From: Lachnospiraceae bacterium
Lineage (GTDB): Bacteria > Bacillota > Clostridia > Lachnospirales > Lachnospiraceae
Reading direction: 5' to 3'
DNA length: 28,653 nt
NCBI GenBank assembly: GCA_009774535.1
Contig: VSNY01000039.1
Span: 1 to 28,653 of the forward strand
The position numbers were made by a program, and so were the translations under genes. Of this stretch, positions 1 through 8,374 are shown piece by piece (within the stretch, counting starts at the first letter, position 1; every line of letters starts with the position of its first letter). The notes beneath the pieces were generated by a model. It saw only the letters and a list, made by a program, of their open reading frames with translations. It was not told where the DNA came from and made no database searches.

Positions 1-465
1 CACTTCCACCCATCCATACAGGCTATATGCCGCAAAAGCTTTTGCATATACTTCCATTTTGGGCAGCCCGGGGGTTAATCCACAGATCTGAATGATTCTG
101 TCCTTAAGCAGATAAATCAGATTCTTTTGATTCAGCAGACTGTAAAAATCTCTGTTATGTTCAAAATGTGAAAACAGCGCTCCCGGCAGTTCACTTAACG
201 GAAAATCCGAATTGCATTCCAAATCCTGTTTCCATTGCTCAAACAGTTTGCCGATATATACTTCCAAAATATCTTCCTTGCTTTTAAAATTACGATAAAA
301 TGACGCCCTGCCAACACCTGCGCAATTACATAACTCACTGATCGAAATATCGTCCATTGATTTTTTCTGCAGCAGCTTTAAAAGCGCTTGTGTAATATGT
401 TCCATTACATAGGTATTTCGTCCTTCGTTGCTCATCGGTGATACCGTTTTTGGTTTTTGACTCAT
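1..465 (-). CDS. TetR/AcrR-family transcriptional regulator, 3' part cut off by the window edge
   Basis: The 155 codons visible encode a DNA-binding one-component regulator. The N-terminal part (about residues 18-62) is a TetR helix-turn-helix: helices around ITQALLKLLQKKSMDDISIS and ELCNCAGVGRASFYRNFKSK, the latter being the recognition-helix signature of the family. The rest is an alpha-helical ligand-binding domain resembling the TetR_C_8 type (FSHFEHNRDFYSLL region); the gene runs off the left end without a stop. The start is the ATG at 465, preceded by GGAGG seven bases upstream. A 14-bp perfect palindrome lies 35 bp upstream of the start and may be its own operator. The ligand and the target genes are not visible here. 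Confidence 0.9.
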   Translation of the reverse strand, partial: MSQKPKTVSPMSNEGRNTYVMEHITQALLKLLQKKSMDDISISELCNCAGVGRASFYRNFKSKEDILEVYIGKLFEQWKQDLECNSDFPLSELPGALFSHFEHNRDFYSLLNQKNLIYLLKDRIIQICGLTPGLPKMEVYAKAFAAYSLYGWVEV

Positions 466-499
466 GTACGATCCTCCTGTTGCAATTTCCGCATCTGCT

Positions 500-513
500 G
501 ATATAATTATATC
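500..513. promoter_or_regulatory. perfect 14-bp palindrome upstream of the TetR gene, candidate operator
   Basis: GATATAATTATATC is a perfect inverted repeat and contains a TATAAT hexamer readable on either strand. It lies 35 bp upstream of the TetR start codon, where a self-repressing TetR protein would be expected to bind over its -10 region. On the minus strand a weak -35 (TGCAAT) lies 16 bp upstream of the TATAAT. The operator role is inference; AT-rich palindromes of this size can occur by chance. Confidence 0.4.
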
Positions 514-745
514 GGCGAGACAAATGTATTGCAGCTATTATATCCCTGCTGTATTTTTCTGTCAAGGACGATCCTGGTTACTGTTCCCGCCAGCTATACA
601 GGCTAAAAACAAAAAGTAACCGTTCCGTCCGCCCTGCAGCAATAATATTCAAAAACAACTGCAACAAAATCCCATTGTAAAAACACTATATATACATACA
701 GTAAAAAACAAAAGGCTTAATTAGGATATCTCCGGGAGGTATGCC

Positions 746-1273
746 ATGGATAGATATTTGGAGCTGGTACGTGCGGCAAAGCATAGGGATATAGATGCAT
801 TTGCCAAATTGTATCAGGAGATTTATGAAGATTTATACCGGTTTGCAGTTTATATTTTAAAGAATCCTGTGGACGCACAGGACGCCGTAAGCGAAGCAGT
901 GGCAGACGCGTTTGCGTCGATTCACAAGCTTCGCGCCGAAGAGGCGTTTCGCGGTTGGATGTTTCGTATTCTGTCCGCCAAGTGTAAACGGAAGCTAAAA
1001 GAATATGCGCATAAGACTGTGGAATTGTCCCAGGAATTGTCCGAGCATCTGACAGCGCCAGGAACAGGCGATATAGCAGAACAAGCGCAAATACGTATGC
1101 TGTTCTGGGAATTGCCGCCGCAGGAACGCATGATTCTTGCTATGCATTTGTTCGCAGGATATACGAGCAGGGAAATCGCCAGACAGCTGCATATGAATGA
1201 AAATACGGTTCGATCCAAAGAGAGCCGGGCATTAAAGAAACTGAAGGAACAGTGGACAAAGAATCAGCTGTAG
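746..1273 (+). CDS. RNA polymerase sigma factor, sigma-70 family (ECF-like)
   Basis: This 175-residue protein has the two domains of an ECF sigma factor. Region 2 lies at about residues 17-85 (LYQEIYEDLYRFAVYILKN, DAQDAVSEAVADAF, and FRGWMFRILSAKCKRKL). Region 4 lies at about 120-170, with the helix-turn-helix YTSREIARQLHMNENTVRSK. It would direct core RNA polymerase to a small set of promoters. The ATG at 746 has GGAGGT five bases upstream. The beta-propeller gene starts 15 bp after its stop with its own ribosome binding site, so the two are very probably co-transcribed and functionally paired. Its upstream region (566-745) holds only weak promoter-like hexamers (TTGTAA, 16 bp, TACAGT at 675-702). 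The signal that activates it is unknown. Confidence 0.92.
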   Translation: MDRYLELVRAAKHRDIDAFAKLYQEIYEDLYRFAVYILKNPVDAQDAVSEAVADAFASIHKLRAEEAFRGWMFRILSAKCKRKLKEYAHKTVELSQELSEHLTAPGTGDIAEQAQIRMLFWELPPQERMILAMHLFAGYTSREIARQLHMNENTVRSKESRALKKLKEQWTKNQL

Positions 1274-1288
1274 TCAGGAGGGATCAGA

Positions 1289-3499
1289 ATGAATGAATGG
1301 GAAATACTGGAAAAAATAATGGAATCGGCGCAAGATCTGCGTGTGCCGGAAACTTTAAAACCAGAGCAAGTCAAAAAGCAGCTGGAAGGCGGCACAAATC
1401 AAAATCAAAAACGAAGGCGAAACCGTTACCGGGCCGCGGCAGCAGCGGCATGTCTATGCTTTTGCTTTGGCGCTGCGGGACTGGCTTATCATCAGCAGTC
1501 TGCCCGCCAGCAGATCTCTGACACGCAGACCGCAGGCAGTCATAAACCTGGGAATGCCGCCAGCAGCATAACCGAGGACCGCAATGATTACGGGAATGCC
1601 GATGGCAGCGAGGAACACGACAGCGCTGACCATACAACGGAAGATTCAGATGTGACGCAGGAAACGCCCGTGAAAAAACTAGGGAACATGTATGCCATAG
1701 CTGCAGATTATGGAGAAGTATATGATGTCCTGAAAAAAACATCGTACAGACATATAAAACAGGAGAACTCTGCGGAAGCGAGCCGCGATGACATCGCCAG
1801 TGCAGATGAAGCGCTGTCCGGCAGCTATCAGGCAGACGCCATAAAAGACGTTGCTGAAAATACAACGTATCAAAGCGATAACGATTATTCTACTACGAAT
1901 CTGCAAGTGGAAGGTGTAGATGAGAGTGATTTTGTTAAAACAGACGGCAATTTTATTTACGTTGTTCAGGATACACAGATTCAGATCCTGGATGTGCGTG
2001 AAAGCATCCCTGCCGCCGCTGGAACCATCCGGCCAAAGATGGATGAAGATACAGACCGTATCTGTGAAATGTATGTAGCGGATGGAATGCTGACATTGAT
2101 TCTGCAGACAGAAAAAACAGAGCTGCAGGCAACACCCGTACAGCAAAAAAAAGAAGATGGAAAACAAGCGGAAGATACAGACACCCAATCAGAAATGTAT
2201 CTGTCTGATGAAGCGCAGTCTGTTCATACAACAGCAGTTACGAAAGTACTGACCTATGATCTGACAGATCCACTCAGTCCAGCTCTGAAAAACACCACAG
2301 AGCAGGATGGCTGGTACAAAACCTCGCGGAAAATTGGAAATCATCTGTACCTGTTCACAGATCAGTCATTCGGATCAGAAATTATGGATCGTATCCCGCG
2401 CAAAGAAGCTCTGAACGAAGATCACATAACATCCTGGCTTCCGTCAGTGAATGGCAAAGCGGTCAGCGAAGACTGTATCTATCTTCCAAAAGAAGGAAAC
2501 AACGGCCTGTTGATGACTTCGGTAGACCTGGCTGACAACAGCAGCATATTGGATCAAAAGCTGCTGATCAACAATTATGTAAATCTCTACGTAACCAATC
2601 ACTCCGTATATTTGTATGACCAGGTTTATGTGAATAACGCATGCCGCACCAGAATTGCGCGATTTTCGCTGGACGCTGACGGAAAGATCCATGCCAGGGC
2701 CGCGAAGACGATCAAAGGGACGATTACGGATACCTTTGCGATCCATGAAAGCAGCGGATATCTGCAGGTGCTTACCTCGCTGACAGACCAGAACCCAAGT
2801 GAAAACCGTGTATATGTACTGGATGAAAATATGGAAGTCACCGGAAAGCTGACCGGGCTGGCAAAAGGCGAACAGATCTACGCGGCACGGTTTATGGGCG
2901 AAACCGGATATTTTGTGACTTACCGCAACACGGACCCGCTGTTTACCGTAGATTTTTCCGATCCGCACAATCCGAAAGTAATCGGAGAGCTGAAAGTAAC
3001 CGGATTTTCGGAATATCTGCATTTCTGGAGCGATCACAAGCTGCTCGGCATCGGACTGGAAACCAATCCGCAGGACGGTCAGATCATCGGCGTGAAGCTG
3101 TCGATGTTTGACATTTCAAATCCTGGAAAAGTAAAAGAGGAAGCAAAGCTTGTATTTCATGGCATCACGTATTGTGACGGCCTGTATGATTACAAATCCA
3201 TACTGGCAGACGCTAAGAAAAATCTGATTGCATTTACAGCGAAAGCCGATGAATCCTATCAGTATGGACATCAAACATGCTATCGCGTCGTTTCTTATGA
3301 CAGTGATCATAAGAAATTTAAAATCCGAGCAGAACGTACACTGGCAGCAGGCCAACGTATATACAACAGCAACCGCTGGAGAAGTGTATACGTGGAAGAC
3401 CGCTTATACCTGGTAAGCGAGAAAAAAACGATTGTGTTTGATCTGTCCGATGAATGCAAAGAAATCGGAAAGCTGAAATATGGATGGCAAGGAAATTAA
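1289..3499 (+). CDS. membrane-anchored beta-propeller domain protein, probable anti-sigma/sensor partner
   Basis: This 736-residue protein has a short charged cytoplasmic N-terminus (about 1-47), one membrane segment (about 48-67, Ala/Cys-rich after an Arg/Lys cluster), and a polar Asp/Ser/Thr-rich linker. A large extracellular domain starts near residue 206 with VEGVDESDFVKTDGNFIYVV, the hallmark of the 'Beta propeller domain' family (PF09826, distantly WD40-like). Repeated blades such as LYVTNHSVYLYDQVYV and FLVTYR/TVDFSDPHNPKVIGELKV follow. The N-terminal segment (MNEWEILEKIMESAQDLRVPETLKPE...) has the look of the cytoplasmic tails of Clostridia anti-sigma proteins. With the sigma factor directly upstream, a role in holding and releasing that sigma factor is likely but inferred. 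The ribosome binding site GGAGGG lies seven bases before the ATG. Confidence 0.85.
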   Translation: MNEWEILEKIMESAQDLRVPETLKPEQVKKQLEGGTNQNQKRRRNRYRAAAAAACLCFCFGAAGLAYHQQSARQQISDTQTAGSHKPGNAASSITEDRNDYGNADGSEEHDSADHTTEDSDVTQETPVKKLGNMYAIAADYGEVYDVLKKTSYRHIKQENSAEASRDDIASADEALSGSYQADAIKDVAENTTYQSDNDYSTTNLQVEGVDESDFVKTDGNFIYVVQDTQIQILDVRESIPAAAGTIRPKMDEDTDRICEMYVADGMLTLILQTEKTELQATPVQQKKEDGKQAEDTDTQSEMYLSDEAQSVHTTAVTKVLTYDLTDPLSPALKNTTEQDGWYKTSRKIGNHLYLFTDQSFGSEIMDRIPRKEALNEDHITSWLPSVNGKAVSEDCIYLPKEGNNGLLMTSVDLADNSSILDQKLLINNYVNLYVTNHSVYLYDQVYVNNACRTRIARFSLDADGKIHARAAKTIKGTITDTFAIHESSGYLQVLTSLTDQNPSENRVYVLDENMEVTGKLTGLAKGEQIYAARFMGETGYFVTYRNTDPLFTVDFSDPHNPKVIGELKVTGFSEYLHFWSDHKLLGIGLETNPQDGQIIGVKLSMFDISNPGKVKEEAKLVFHGITYCDGLYDYKSILADAKKNLIAFTAKADESYQYGHQTCYRVVSYDSDHKKFKIRAERTLAAGQRIYNSNRWRSVYVEDRLYLVSEKKTIVFDLSDECKEIGKLKYGWQGN

Positions 3500-3593
3500 A
3501 ATCATTCCATAGATGATCTGAACGGTTACAGGAAATTCTTAAAATGCGGGTTGCATTTTGCTAAAAACAGAGTAAAATCGAGTTAGAATATCA

Positions 3594-3680
3594 GAGCGTG
3601 TCTTAAAAATCATTTCCGCCGTCTGCATCTCCCACAAATTATGAAATACATCTGGCAGAAAGCATTTTTAAGACACGCTC
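3594..3680. mobile_element. MITE-like element, 17-bp perfect terminal inverted repeats
   Basis: The segment begins GAGCGTGTCTTAAAAAT and ends with its exact reverse complement ATTTTTAAGACACGCTC, with 53 bases between. It is too short to encode a transposase. It sits between the beta-propeller gene and the flippase-like gene, 36 bp upstream of the latter's ATG, so it may affect that gene's transcription. The ends do not show a convincing target-site duplication. A long hairpin acting in RNA is the alternative reading. No second copy is present in this window. Confidence 0.6.
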
Positions 3681-3716
3681 CAGGAACTGCCAAAAACACG
3701 AGGGAGGATTCATCAG

Positions 3717-4742
3717 ATGAATGCAAGTCGGAAAAACCAACTCAGTTACCTGTTTTTTATAATACTGGCAATACTCGCAATCTATACGGTATTTCAGGAT
3801 AATGATATGGGGATGGTTGCGGCATCCTTAACAAAAATGAAAATGTCCTATCTGCTGACTGCCGCCCTTGCGGCGCTTGTTTTTACGATGCTGGAAGGAG
3901 TCATGATCTGGTATCTGCTGCGGGGCATACAAGGAACAGCAAAGTTTAAAGACTGCATCCGCTATTCCTTCGTAGGTTTTTTGTATTCAGGAATTACACC
4001 ATCTGCGACCGGAGGCCAGCCAATGCAGCTTTACCATATGAAACGGGACGGCAATGACCTGTCAGCCAGTATGGTTGTCCTGATGACCGTTGCGCTGGTC
4101 TACAAGCTGGTACTCGTACTGATGGGAATTGCCATGGTACTGTTTGGATTTCCGGTTTTAAAGGAGAATCTTGGAAACTATCTGCACCTGTTTTATCTGG
4201 GCATGTTTTTAAATACGGCTCTGGTTGTAGTACTGCTCGTCGTTATGATATTTCCGGGATTTGCCAGATGGATGATCTTACGTATGGAAAATCTGCTCGT
4301 CCGGGTCAGGATTTTGAAAAAATCATCCTGGCGGACGGCCAGGATCAGCCAGTTTATTGAAAGCTACCAGCATGCGGTGCAGTTTCTGCTGCGTCATCAA
4401 AAACAGGTAGCCGTTGTGATACTAGCTACATTCGGACAGCGCTGCCTCGTATTTATCCTGCCCTATATTGTCTACCGCGGGTTCGGTTTAGAGGGTGCGG
4501 ATGCCCTGACCATACTTATGATCCAGATGTCGATTTATCTCGCTGTCGATATGCTGCCGCTGCCGGGCGCGCAGGGAATTACGGAATTAATGTATAAGCG
4601 CGCGTTTCGGGATGTATTTACAGTCGAATATGTGGTGCCGTCTATGTGCGTCACACGGGGCATCAGTTTTTATTTCCTGTTACTTTTTAGTATGATCGTA
4701 TGTGTGGCGCATCATGTACGGTTTCGGATGCAGAAATACTAA
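3717..4742 (+). CDS. flippase-like integral membrane protein (lysylphosphatidylglycerol synthase TM region family)
   Basis: This 341-residue polytopic membrane protein has about eight hydrophobic segments and matches the PF03706 / YbhN-UPF0104 type. The conserved part includes FVGFLYSGITPSATGGQPMQ near residues 87-106 and LPLPGAQGITELMYKRAF near residues 280-297. In MprF the same fold flips lysyl-phosphatidylglycerol. Stand-alone members like this one lack the synthase domain and are thought to move lipids or polyprenyl-linked molecules across the membrane, so the substrate is unknown. The ATG at 3717 follows GGGAGGA at about nine bases. The MITE-like element is directly upstream; the convergent gene on the other side is purine nucleoside phosphorylase. 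Confidence 0.85.
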   Translation: MNASRKNQLSYLFFIILAILAIYTVFQDNDMGMVAASLTKMKMSYLLTAALAALVFTMLEGVMIWYLLRGIQGTAKFKDCIRYSFVGFLYSGITPSATGGQPMQLYHMKRDGNDLSASMVVLMTVALVYKLVLVLMGIAMVLFGFPVLKENLGNYLHLFYLGMFLNTALVVVLLVVMIFPGFARWMILRMENLLVRVRILKKSSWRTARISQFIESYQHAVQFLLRHQKQVAVVILATFGQRCLVFILPYIVYRGFGLEGADALTILMIQMSIYLAVDMLPLPGAQGITELMYKRAFRDVFTVEYVVPSMCVTRGISFYFLLLFSMIVCVAHHVRFRMQKY

Positions 4743-4793
4743 AGCCTGTATTTCAGCCCGATCAGCCCGCAAACTGCTTACAGGCTGACGCAC

Positions 4794-4827
4794 AAAAACA
4801 GCGGCCAGTCCCATCGCCTGACCGCTG
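4794..4827 (-). terminator. rho-independent terminator of the nucleoside operon
   Basis: Read on the minus strand, CAGCGGTCAG pairs with CTGGCCGCTG (10 bp, one G-U pair) around a nine-base loop and is followed by TTTTT. It lies 11 bp after the pnp stop codon, closing the ten-gene minus-strand cluster. Confidence 0.85.
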
Positions 4828-4838
4828 CCCTTCGCCTT

Positions 4839-5660
4839 TTACATATTTTGTAAGACAGCCGTAACCAGCTGCTTAAACTGCCCAGCTACGCGGTCAGCTG
4901 TTTCCTGCACTTCCTTATGATCCAGCTGCTGGGAAGACATCCCGGCCGCCAGGTTCGTAATGCAGGAAATCCCACATACTTCCATCCCCATATGACGTGC
5001 AGCCATCGCTTCGCATGCGGTACTCATTCCGACTGCATCCCCGCCCCAGTTTCTGCACATCCGTATTTCTGCAGGCGTCTCGTAGGCCGGACCCGTCAGC
5101 TGTACATAAACGCCTTCCTGCATGCGGATTCCAAGATTTGCAGCTTCTTTTTTAATCAATTCGCGCAGAACGCTGCTGTATACTTCACTCATATCCGGGA
5201 AGCGCACACCCAGTTCATCAATGTTTTCACCGATTAACGGGCTTGGAATACCCGTTGTAATATGGTCTGTGATCAACATAAAATCGCCTGGCTGATAGTC
5301 CGGATTCATGCCGCCCGCCGCATTCGTCAGCATCAGTTTTTTCGCGCCCATCATCCCCATCAGGCGCGTCGGAAGCACAACGTCAGACATTGGGTAGCCT
5401 TCGTAATAATGTACCCTTCCCTGCATAATTACGACTGGCACATCGCCGACATGGCCAAACACAAATCTTCCTTTGTGTCCTGCAACTGTAGATACCGGAA
5501 AGCCTGTGATATCTGTATAATCAATCGTCTGTTCGATTTGAATCTCATCCGCGTAATCGCCCAGCCCGGACCCGAGAATCAGCGCTGCTTTTGGTTCAAA
5601 TTTTGTTTTTGCCCGTACGCTTTCCAGGCATACTGCCAGTTTTTTATAGATTTCGTTCAT
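4839..5660 (-). CDS. punA: purine nucleoside phosphorylase (inosine/guanosine type)
   Basis: Cleaves purine (deoxy)nucleosides with phosphate to the free base plus (deoxy)ribose-1-phosphate, in the cytoplasm. Family hallmarks in order: LILGSGLGDYADEI (phosphate-binding loop), VAGHKGRFVFG, VVIMQGRVHYYEGY, LTNAAGGMNPDYQPGDFMLI, LTGPAYETPAEIRM and GGDAVGMSTACEA. This is the trimeric PNP class I signature set. I choose the ATG at 5660 (273 residues, close to the family length of about 271) because AAGGAAGGG stands just before it. The in-frame ATG at 5681 would put that ribosome binding site inside the gene. It is the last gene of the cluster, 44 bp after the Crp/Fnr gene. Its sugar-phosphate product is the substrate of the DeoB encoded upstream in the same operon. 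Confidence 0.95.
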   Translation of the reverse strand: MNEIYKKLAVCLESVRAKTKFEPKAALILGSGLGDYADEIQIEQTIDYTDITGFPVSTVAGHKGRFVFGHVGDVPVVIMQGRVHYYEGYPMSDVVLPTRLMGMMGAKKLMLTNAAGGMNPDYQPGDFMLITDHITTGIPSPLIGENIDELGVRFPDMSEVYSSVLRELIKKEAANLGIRMQEGVYVQLTGPAYETPAEIRMCRNWGGDAVGMSTACEAMAARHMGMEVCGISCITNLAAGMSSQQLDHKEVQETADRVAGQFKQLVTAVLQNM

Positions 5661-5704
5661 ATTTCCCTTCCTTTCTATCATTTAATCCTATTATTGATAC
5701 CTGT

Positions 5705-6433
5705 CTAATCCAGCTCTATTTTCAAAGATACAATCTTCTTGAGCTGATGGTACTGTTCTTCGTTGATCACGATCTTGTTTCCTTCTTTGGTAATCAGCTG
5801 GTCATCTAGAAATTTTTTGACCCCCCTACTGATACTTTTGACACAAAGTCCGGTCTCATCGGCCAGGTTCTGGCGGTTGCTTTTAATGTATAACAGTCCG
5901 TTTTTGCCGTACCGTTCAAAGCGGTCTACAAACAGCATCGCCAGACGGTCCGAGCCTTGGAGAAATAAGAAGACCCTGCTGTTGCGTCCTTCGCGCAGCA
6001 GATATTCCCCGACCAGCTTTGCTTCATATTTCATTGCATGGATATCAGAATACATCCATTTTTCAAATTTTGCCCGGGAAAGCTTAATTGCCGTGCATTT
6101 TGTTATGGTACGCAGCGTAGTCTTATAGACGTCCAGATCCATCAGAAATTCCATCCCGCCAAAAGCGTATAATTTATCAAACTGCATATAGTCATACGGA
6201 GTTCCGTACACGCGGTAGTCGATCGCTTCGATAATGCCTCTTCCAATAAAAAATATCGTATCTGCAGGTTCTCCTTCCCTGACAAACACTTCCCCTTGTT
6301 TCAGTTCATCGATCTGGAGCGCGTCTAACAGCCACAGCGGCGCATTTTCAAAATAATCCTCGAACTGCTCCTGCCTGTCTCTGTCCACGTTTTTCAGAAA
6401 TGGTAACGCATCATACAACGGTTTATGCTTCAT
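5705..6433 (-). CDS. Crp/Fnr-family transcriptional regulator
   Basis: The 242-residue protein has an N-terminal cyclic-nucleotide-binding-type beta-barrel (about residues 35-125, LKQGEVFVREGEPADTIFFI), a dimerisation helix, and a C-terminal winged helix (about 165-225, RQNLADETGLCVKSISRGVK as recognition region). No Cys cluster for an Fnr-type iron-sulphur centre is visible, and the arginine and glutamate of the true cAMP pocket are not obvious, so the effector is unknown. The ATG at 6433 has AAGGAAGGAG upstream. Lying inside a nucleoside operon, it probably regulates that operon, perhaps through the repeated GAC-N2-ATGTCCC motif at 14771-14807 (inference). Confidence 0.9.
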   Translation of the reverse strand: MKHKPLYDALPFLKNVDRDRQEQFEDYFENAPLWLLDALQIDELKQGEVFVREGEPADTIFFIGRGIIEAIDYRVYGTPYDYMQFDKLYAFGGMEFLMDLDVYKTTLRTITKCTAIKLSRAKFEKWMYSDIHAMKYEAKLVGEYLLREGRNSRVFLFLQGSDRLAMLFVDRFERYGKNGLLYIKSNRQNLADETGLCVKSISRGVKKFLDDQLITKEGNKIVINEEQYHQLKKIVSLKIELD

Positions 6434-6480
6434 CCCATTTTCTCCTTCCTTACGTCACTGTTCGCAGCTGACAGTAAGTT

Positions 6481-7104
6481 TCAGACCCTGTCTGTCTGCA
6501 GCAGTTTTTGCATCTTTTCCGCCAAAAACTGAATCACCGGCCCCGCTGTTAACGCTGTGATCATCGTAATGACTCCCAATTTCCCGCCAAGCAGCGTACC
6601 CAGCACAATACATCCCGTATCAAAGCAGATCTTTACGATCCTGTATTCCTTCCCGACTCTGTCACGTATCACCATTACAAGCCCGGTAAACGGGTCCAGC
6701 CCGATGTCTGCCGTAATATACATCGCTACGCCAGTATATAGCAGCAGGCATCCGACGAAGGCCCCTGGGATCTGGCCTGTCAGCGACTGTCCAAACGGCA
6801 GGCTGCGATAGACAAAACCGCCCAGATCAACGACCGCCCCATATGGCAGGATGTAAATAAATGTCCCGATATTTACATAACGCCTCCCCAAAAAGAAGAT
6901 TACACAGACCAGCACAAGGTTGACCACATTGGACGCCATCCCAAGCTGCTGTGCGGATAAATGTGCCGCGCTGCGGATTCCGTCATATACAATGCCGACG
7001 GGATCGTTTCCTAATGCCGCCGCAGCGTTAAATGCTACGCCTGTCCCGACCAGGATAATACCTGCCAGCGCCAGGACCAGTTTTCCGATTTTCCTGTTAT
7101 TCAA
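6481..7104 (-). CDS. YczE/YyaS/YitT-family integral membrane protein
   Basis: This 207-residue protein has about five membrane segments and resembles the YczE/YitT-like group. It starts with a hydrophobic helix (KLVALALAGIILVGTGVAFN region), followed by the conserved ALGNDPVGIVYDGI and later TADIGLDPFTGLVMVIRDRV, the two GxDP-type motifs typical of the group. Their biochemical function is not established. The start is TTG at 7104, with AAAGGA about seven bases upstream overlapping the end of deoB (stop 12 bp away), so translational coupling is likely. Its place between deoB and the Crp/Fnr gene suggests a job linked to nucleoside, base or pentose movement, but this is inferred from context only. 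Confidence 0.8.
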   Translation of the reverse strand: MNNRKIGKLVLALAGIILVGTGVAFNAAAALGNDPVGIVYDGIRSAAHLSAQQLGMASNVVNLVLVCVIFFLGRRYVNIGTFIYILPYGAVVDLGGFVYRSLPFGQSLTGQIPGAFVGCLLLYTGVAMYITADIGLDPFTGLVMVIRDRVGKEYRIVKICFDTGCIVLGTLLGGKLGVITMITALTAGPVIQFLAEKMQKLLQTDRV

Positions 7105-7116
7105 ATTTTTGTTCCT

Positions 7117-8307
7117 TTACTTAAATTGCTCTAAAATGGAACTGCCGATCGTTCCTTCCGGCATCGCCACTTTAAAGTTATCCGCTATGGACGCGCCAAT
7201 CACTGCGAACGTATCCTGCTGTTCCAGCTGTCCGCCCTGCCCCATCTGCTTTGCATAAGCGATCAGCGGCACATACTCTCTGGTATGATCCGTACCAGTA
7301 TAAGACGGGTCATTTCCATGATCAGCAGTCAAAAGCAGCAAATCGTCATCCCTTAATTCCTCTAACAACACACCCAGGTTTTTATCGAATTTCTCGATTT
7401 CCTTTCCATACCCTTCTACATTCCGGCGATGGCCCCAAAGCGCGTCAAAATCGACCAGATTGACAAAACAAAGTCCGTGGAAATCCTGTCTGCAGATCTC
7501 AATCGTCTGCTCCATTCCATGTACGGAGCTGTCTGAGTGATACGTCTGCGTAATTCCCTCTCCGCAGAAAATATCATGAATCTTCCCCACACCGATGACA
7601 TCCAGTCCCGCGTCCTTTAACGCGTTCAGTGTTGTCGGCCCGGTCGGTTTTAAGGCATAATCGTGGCGGTTGCTTGTCCGTTTGAACTCCCCTTTTTTCT
7701 TTCCCACATATGGCCTTGCGATCACACGCCCGACTCTCCACGCATCTTTCATTGTAATTTCTCTTGCAATCTCACAGCAGCGGTACAGATTTTGCAGATC
7801 GAATGTTTCTTCGTTGCCGCAGATCTGAAGTACGGAATCCGCGGATGTATAGACGATCATTGCGCCTGTGTTGATCTCTTCTTCGCCCAGTTCTTCAATA
7901 ATTTCCGTTCCGCTGGCGCTTTTATTTCCAATTACCCTTTTGCCGCACTGTTTTTCCAGCTCTGCAATCAGCTCCGGCGGAAATCCGGTGTCGGTAAAAG
8001 TCTGAAACGGCTGCTCTGTTTGAATGCCCATCATCTCCCAATGACCGGTCATTGTATCTTTGCCGTTGCTTGCTTCGCCCAGGCGCAGATAGCGCCCGAT
8101 CGGCTGTTTGCAGGCTTCCATTTTTCCGGCCCGATGAAGATTCAACATCCCCAGCTTCTGCAGGTTCGGAATGTCCAGCGTTTCCATTTTTTCTAAAATA
8201 TGCCCAAAAGTATCTACCCCATGATCCCCGAATTTTGGGGAATCCGGCATTGCCCCGATTCCAAGTGAATCCAGCACAATGACAAATATTCTTTGATATC
8301 CCTGCAC
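7117..8307 (-). CDS. deoB: phosphopentomutase
   Basis: Interconverts (deoxy)ribose-1-phosphate and (deoxy)ribose-5-phosphate, joining Pnp to DeoC. The 396-residue length is normal for the family. Visible landmarks of this alkaline-phosphatase-fold Mn enzyme are FVIVLDSLGIGAMPDS with the metal-binding Asp near residue 13, DHGVDTFGHI, KDTMTGHWEMMG with the phosphorylated Thr, and LLLTADHGNDPSYTGTDHTR with further metal ligands near the C-terminus. The start is GTG at 8307, with GAGGG eight bases upstream; no ATG in frame fits better. A 67-bp pyrimidine-rich spacer with no terminator separates it from cdd. Confidence 0.96.
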   Translation of the reverse strand: MQGYQRIFVIVLDSLGIGAMPDSPKFGDHGVDTFGHILEKMETLDIPNLQKLGMLNLHRAGKMEACKQPIGRYLRLGEASNGKDTMTGHWEMMGIQTEQPFQTFTDTGFPPELIAELEKQCGKRVIGNKSASGTEIIEELGEEEINTGAMIVYTSADSVLQICGNEETFDLQNLYRCCEIAREITMKDAWRVGRVIARPYVGKKKGEFKRTSNRHDYALKPTGPTTLNALKDAGLDVIGVGKIHDIFCGEGITQTYHSDSSVHGMEQTIEICRQDFHGLCFVNLVDFDALWGHRRNVEGYGKEIEKFDKNLGVLLEELRDDDLLLLTADHGNDPSYTGTDHTREYVPLIAYAKQMGQGGQLEQQDTFAVIGASIADNFKVAMPEGTIGSSILEQFK

Positions 8308-8374
8308 TTGTTTTCCCTCATTTCTGATTGATCTGATTTTATCTTCATCTTTTCTTCATCTTTATATCTTATAC

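Noticed and set aside
3541..3559. AAAATGC/GCATTTT hairpin as terminator of the beta-propeller gene
   Set aside because: The stem is only seven weak pairs and is followed by GCTAAAAA rather than a T-run.
4743..4786. AGCCTGTA/TACAGGCT inverted repeat as terminator of the flippase-like gene
   Set aside because: The loop is 28 bases and no T-run follows, so termination is not supported.
5661..5681. Upstream ATG extending purine nucleoside phosphorylase by seven residues
   Set aside because: The clear AAGGAAGGG ribosome binding site lies inside this extension and serves the ATG at 5660; family length agrees with the shorter form.
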